Below, in pieces: positions 62,564 through 64,000 of a stretch of 64,000 nucleotides of DNA; positions within the stretch are counted from its first letter, which is position 1; each line of letters opens with the position of its first letter. Below the pieces are notes generated by a model. That model had not been told where the DNA came from. It searched no databases and saw nothing but the letters and a program-made list of their open reading frames with translations. The stretch is from positions 1 to 64,000 of the forward strand of contig NZ_JAATEM010000036.1 of assembly GCF_012034205.1 (NCBI RefSeq), written 5' to 3'. This DNA is from Streptomyces composti. Lineage in GTDB: Bacteria > Actinomycetota > Actinomycetes > Streptomycetales > Streptomycetaceae. The position numbers and the translations under genes are program-made.

Positions 62564-63016
62564 GTGAACCACGCGCTCCTTACCAAGGGGGCCAACGAGA
62601 CAGGCGCCGGCACCGACCACCCGCTCACGACCTGGCACGACATCGACACCGCACCTGCCGCCCAACACGTCCGCACCCTCATGCGAACCTGCTGGCGCCT
62701 CGGCGGACTCCCCGAGTTCGAACCCCTCCACCTGCGCGCCTGGGCTCACACCCTCGGCTACCGGGGCCACATCCTCACCAAGTCCCGGGCGTATTCGACG
62801 ACCTACGCGGCACTGCGCGCCGAACGTGCCGCTCATGTGGGCCACAGTGACATGCCAGACGGCAGCTCCGCTCTGATCACCGATCGCCACTGGCGCTACG
62901 TCGGGTGCGGGCATACCCCCGGTGCGGCGCTCATCGCCGCCGGTATCGCCGACGACATCACGGAGTCTCGACGGCTCGCAGCTGAGGCTCAACGTGAGGG
63001 GGAGTGGTGCCGATAG
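62564..63016 (+). pseudogene. C-terminal fragment of AICE/plasmid replication initiator (RepSA type)
   Basis: The sequence contains TKGANETGAGTDHPLTTWHD, VRTLMRTCWRLGGLPEFEPL and HLRAWAHTLGYRGHILTKSR, followed by YSTTYAALRAERAAHV. This is the C-terminal part of the replication initiator found in Streptomyces integrative elements such as pSAM2 and related small plasmids. The usual N-terminal two-thirds are absent: the recognisable part begins near 62577. It still has a stop codon and overlaps the next ORF by 10 nt, as in intact elements. The assignment is from recalled family sequence. Confidence 0.65.
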
Positions 63017-63171
63017 CCGTGCCTCCTGAACGTGAGCCGTGGCAGTCCGGGCGCCTGTTGCATCTACGGGAGGAAGACGACAAGGCTCCGCCTCTGATCG
63101 AAAGCGAGATCGTGATCGTTGACGATGAGGGCAAAGAAGAACCGTTCGACCCCGCGTCATGGTTCCCGTGA
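63007..63171 (+). CDS. small ORF downstream of Rep fragment
   Basis: A 54-residue acidic protein (starts VPIAVPPEREPWQSGRLLHL, ends EEPFDPASWFP). It overlaps the Rep fragment stop by 10 nt (GTG at 63007 in the TGGTGC). It has no HTH, so it does not look like an excisionase. In intact AICEs a small gene lies here before xis-int, but xis and int are not found. Function is unknown. Confidence 0.4.
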   Translation: MPIAVPPEREPWQSGRLLHLREEDDKAPPLIESEIVIVDDEGKEEPFDPASWFP

Positions 63172-63470
63172 GGTGAGAAGCCGCCTCCCAGAGGTCTCGG
63201 GTGCAGCAGTGCTCGTATCTCGACTGCCCAGCGCTAGTTGAATTCAGGATAGATCTCGCGGATTTGAGCGCTCTTTGAGGTAAGCAGATTTCAGCATCCC
63301 TTGAGGGAATCCGCTGCCTCGCGGGTTCTGACCCTGGGTGTCAACCAAGCTTCTCGATCACGTGCTTGCGAGATCTCATCGCCTTCATAAGATCATCATG
63401 CGCGAAGCCGGGGACGTGTTCCTTACAGGCACTGGAGCTCGCGCAGACCACTAACTACAAAGGAATGACG
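63172..63470. other. gene-poor accessory gap
   Basis: Nothing is recognisable in this 299-base stretch. It is noticeably richer in A/T than the core. It contains AAGCAGAT...ATCCCTTGA (63283-63305), which echoes AAGCAGATCCCTTGA at 62419-62433. Confidence 0.4.
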
Positions 63471-64000
63471 ATGCGCGAACTGCGTAACCGTCGTAGGTGG
63501 GGAACATGGGCCGGGGCGGCCATTTCTGCGACGGCATTGGTAGTAACGCTGACGCCTTCTGTCAGCGCAGCAGAGAACCCGACTACGTGGCACTCTGCCG
63601 CGACTGCCGCGCTCCTGAAGAGGGTTAGCAGCGGAACCGGGACTGCTACGGACGGACGCTGTGAAGCGGAATCCGGAGCTAGCAAAGATTGTGCGTGACC
63701 CGAGCCGCACGGAAACGACGGTCGAGGAGGCCATCATCAATGATGACGGCAAGGCCGTCGGGGCTGACGGAAAGCCGCTGACCGCAAAGCAGTTGGCGGA
63801 TATCATGCCGCCCGCCGGCGCAACTCTGAGCAAGCCGGACGAAGAAACCATCACGCCCGAGGAGACTGAGGCTGACGGGAGCAAGGGCGCTACATTCGCC
63901 GCGGCTGCCGTCAAGGGTGGCAAGTGGAAGATGACGCACGTCACCCACACTCACCGCAGCTACTTAGGCTCGGTCATCTTCAAGTACCACACGTACGCCG
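63471..64000 (+). pseudogene. secreted protein gene, frameshifted and cut by the window end
   Basis: ATG 63471 (AAAGGA 6 nt before) opens a signal peptide: NRRRWGTWAGAAISATALVV, then TLTPSVSAAENPTTWHS. In this frame it ends at TGA 63698 after 75 codons. A different frame continues without stop to the window end. It reads RGLAAEPGLLRTDAVKRNPE, then later KPLTAKQLADIMPPAG and KWKMTHVTHTHRSYLGSVIF. Joining them needs one base skipped near 63620. It may be a sequencing or natural frameshift, or a second ORF starting at GTG 63661 without a ribosome-binding site. Composition is lower in GC than the core. Not recognised; probably an accessory secreted protein. Confidence 0.5.

Noticed and set aside
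62552..63160. 202-codon minus-strand ORF across the Rep fragment
   Set aside because: The plus strand has Rep family residues; the minus frame has none.

Overview
The window is a high-GC actinobacterial chromosome segment and almost certainly Streptomyces. GC looks to be around 70% or more, with third codon positions nearly all G or C. Starts are often GTG. Gene order matches what I remember of the S. coelicolor core chromosome from the malQ/asd/pepN region, through sodF and the clp genes, to valS-folC-ndk and the mreBCD-pbp2-sfr cell-shape cluster. No CRISPR array, rRNA, intact insertion sequence or secondary-metabolite cluster was seen.

Layout. 1-3.1 kb: decayed start of a family-4 6-phospho-beta-glucosidase, its ROK repressor with a candidate operator, and an MscS channel. 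3.4-7 kb: HNH endonuclease and a large secreted GH84-type hexosaminidase. 7.2-10 kb: small acidic repeat protein, malQ and a small membrane protein. 10.2-11.8 kb: divergent MarR/EamA efflux pair around a 40-bp palindrome. 11.8-15.7 kb: pepN and asd. 16-17.5 kb: sigma factor and a membrane partner. 17.6-25.6 kb: giant subtilase, NUDIX hydrolase, AbiEi/DUF559-like protein and a second pepN. 25.7-29.7 kb: thioredoxin-fold oxidoreductase, sodF with a Nur-type box, amino-acid permease, bioY. 29.8-31 kb: a scar where an orphan LPXTG tail faces a membrane protein with a kinase-type sensor domain. 31-39.4 kb: second permease, rpiB, Nei glycosylase, Eis-like acetyltransferase, SpoIIE phosphatase, HD protein, acyltransferase and a tiny membrane protein. 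39.8-45 kb: tRNA-Gly and tRNA-Pro (divergent), tig, clpP1, clpP2, clpX. 45-51.2 kb: secreted/membrane lipoprotein-like protein, valS, folC, DUF4233, ndk. 51.7-58.1 kb: mreB, mreC, mreD, pbp2, rodA/sfr. 58.2-62 kb: CYTH-CHAD protein and a B12-binding-type radical SAM protein. 62-64 kb: a lower-GC accessory block with the C-terminal part of an AICE/plasmid-type replication initiator, a 54-codon ORF and a frameshifted secreted protein cut by the window end.

How it works together. Trigger factor and ClpXP form a protein folding and turnover unit, with a ClgR-type box upstream of clpP1. The mre-pbp2-rodA genes make the elongation/sporulation wall-synthesis complex. Two PepN paralogs, a subtilase and two amino-acid permeases suggest strong peptide and amino-acid scavenging. 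Several housekeeping genes carry a -10-like hexamer 6-7 nt before the start codon and no Shine-Dalgarno sequence, which suggests leaderless mRNAs. Most novelty is in the scars (0-0.4 kb, 29.8-30.1 kb, 62-64 kb) and in unexplained repeats (20.9-21.0, 39.5-39.8 and 51.2-51.5 kb).
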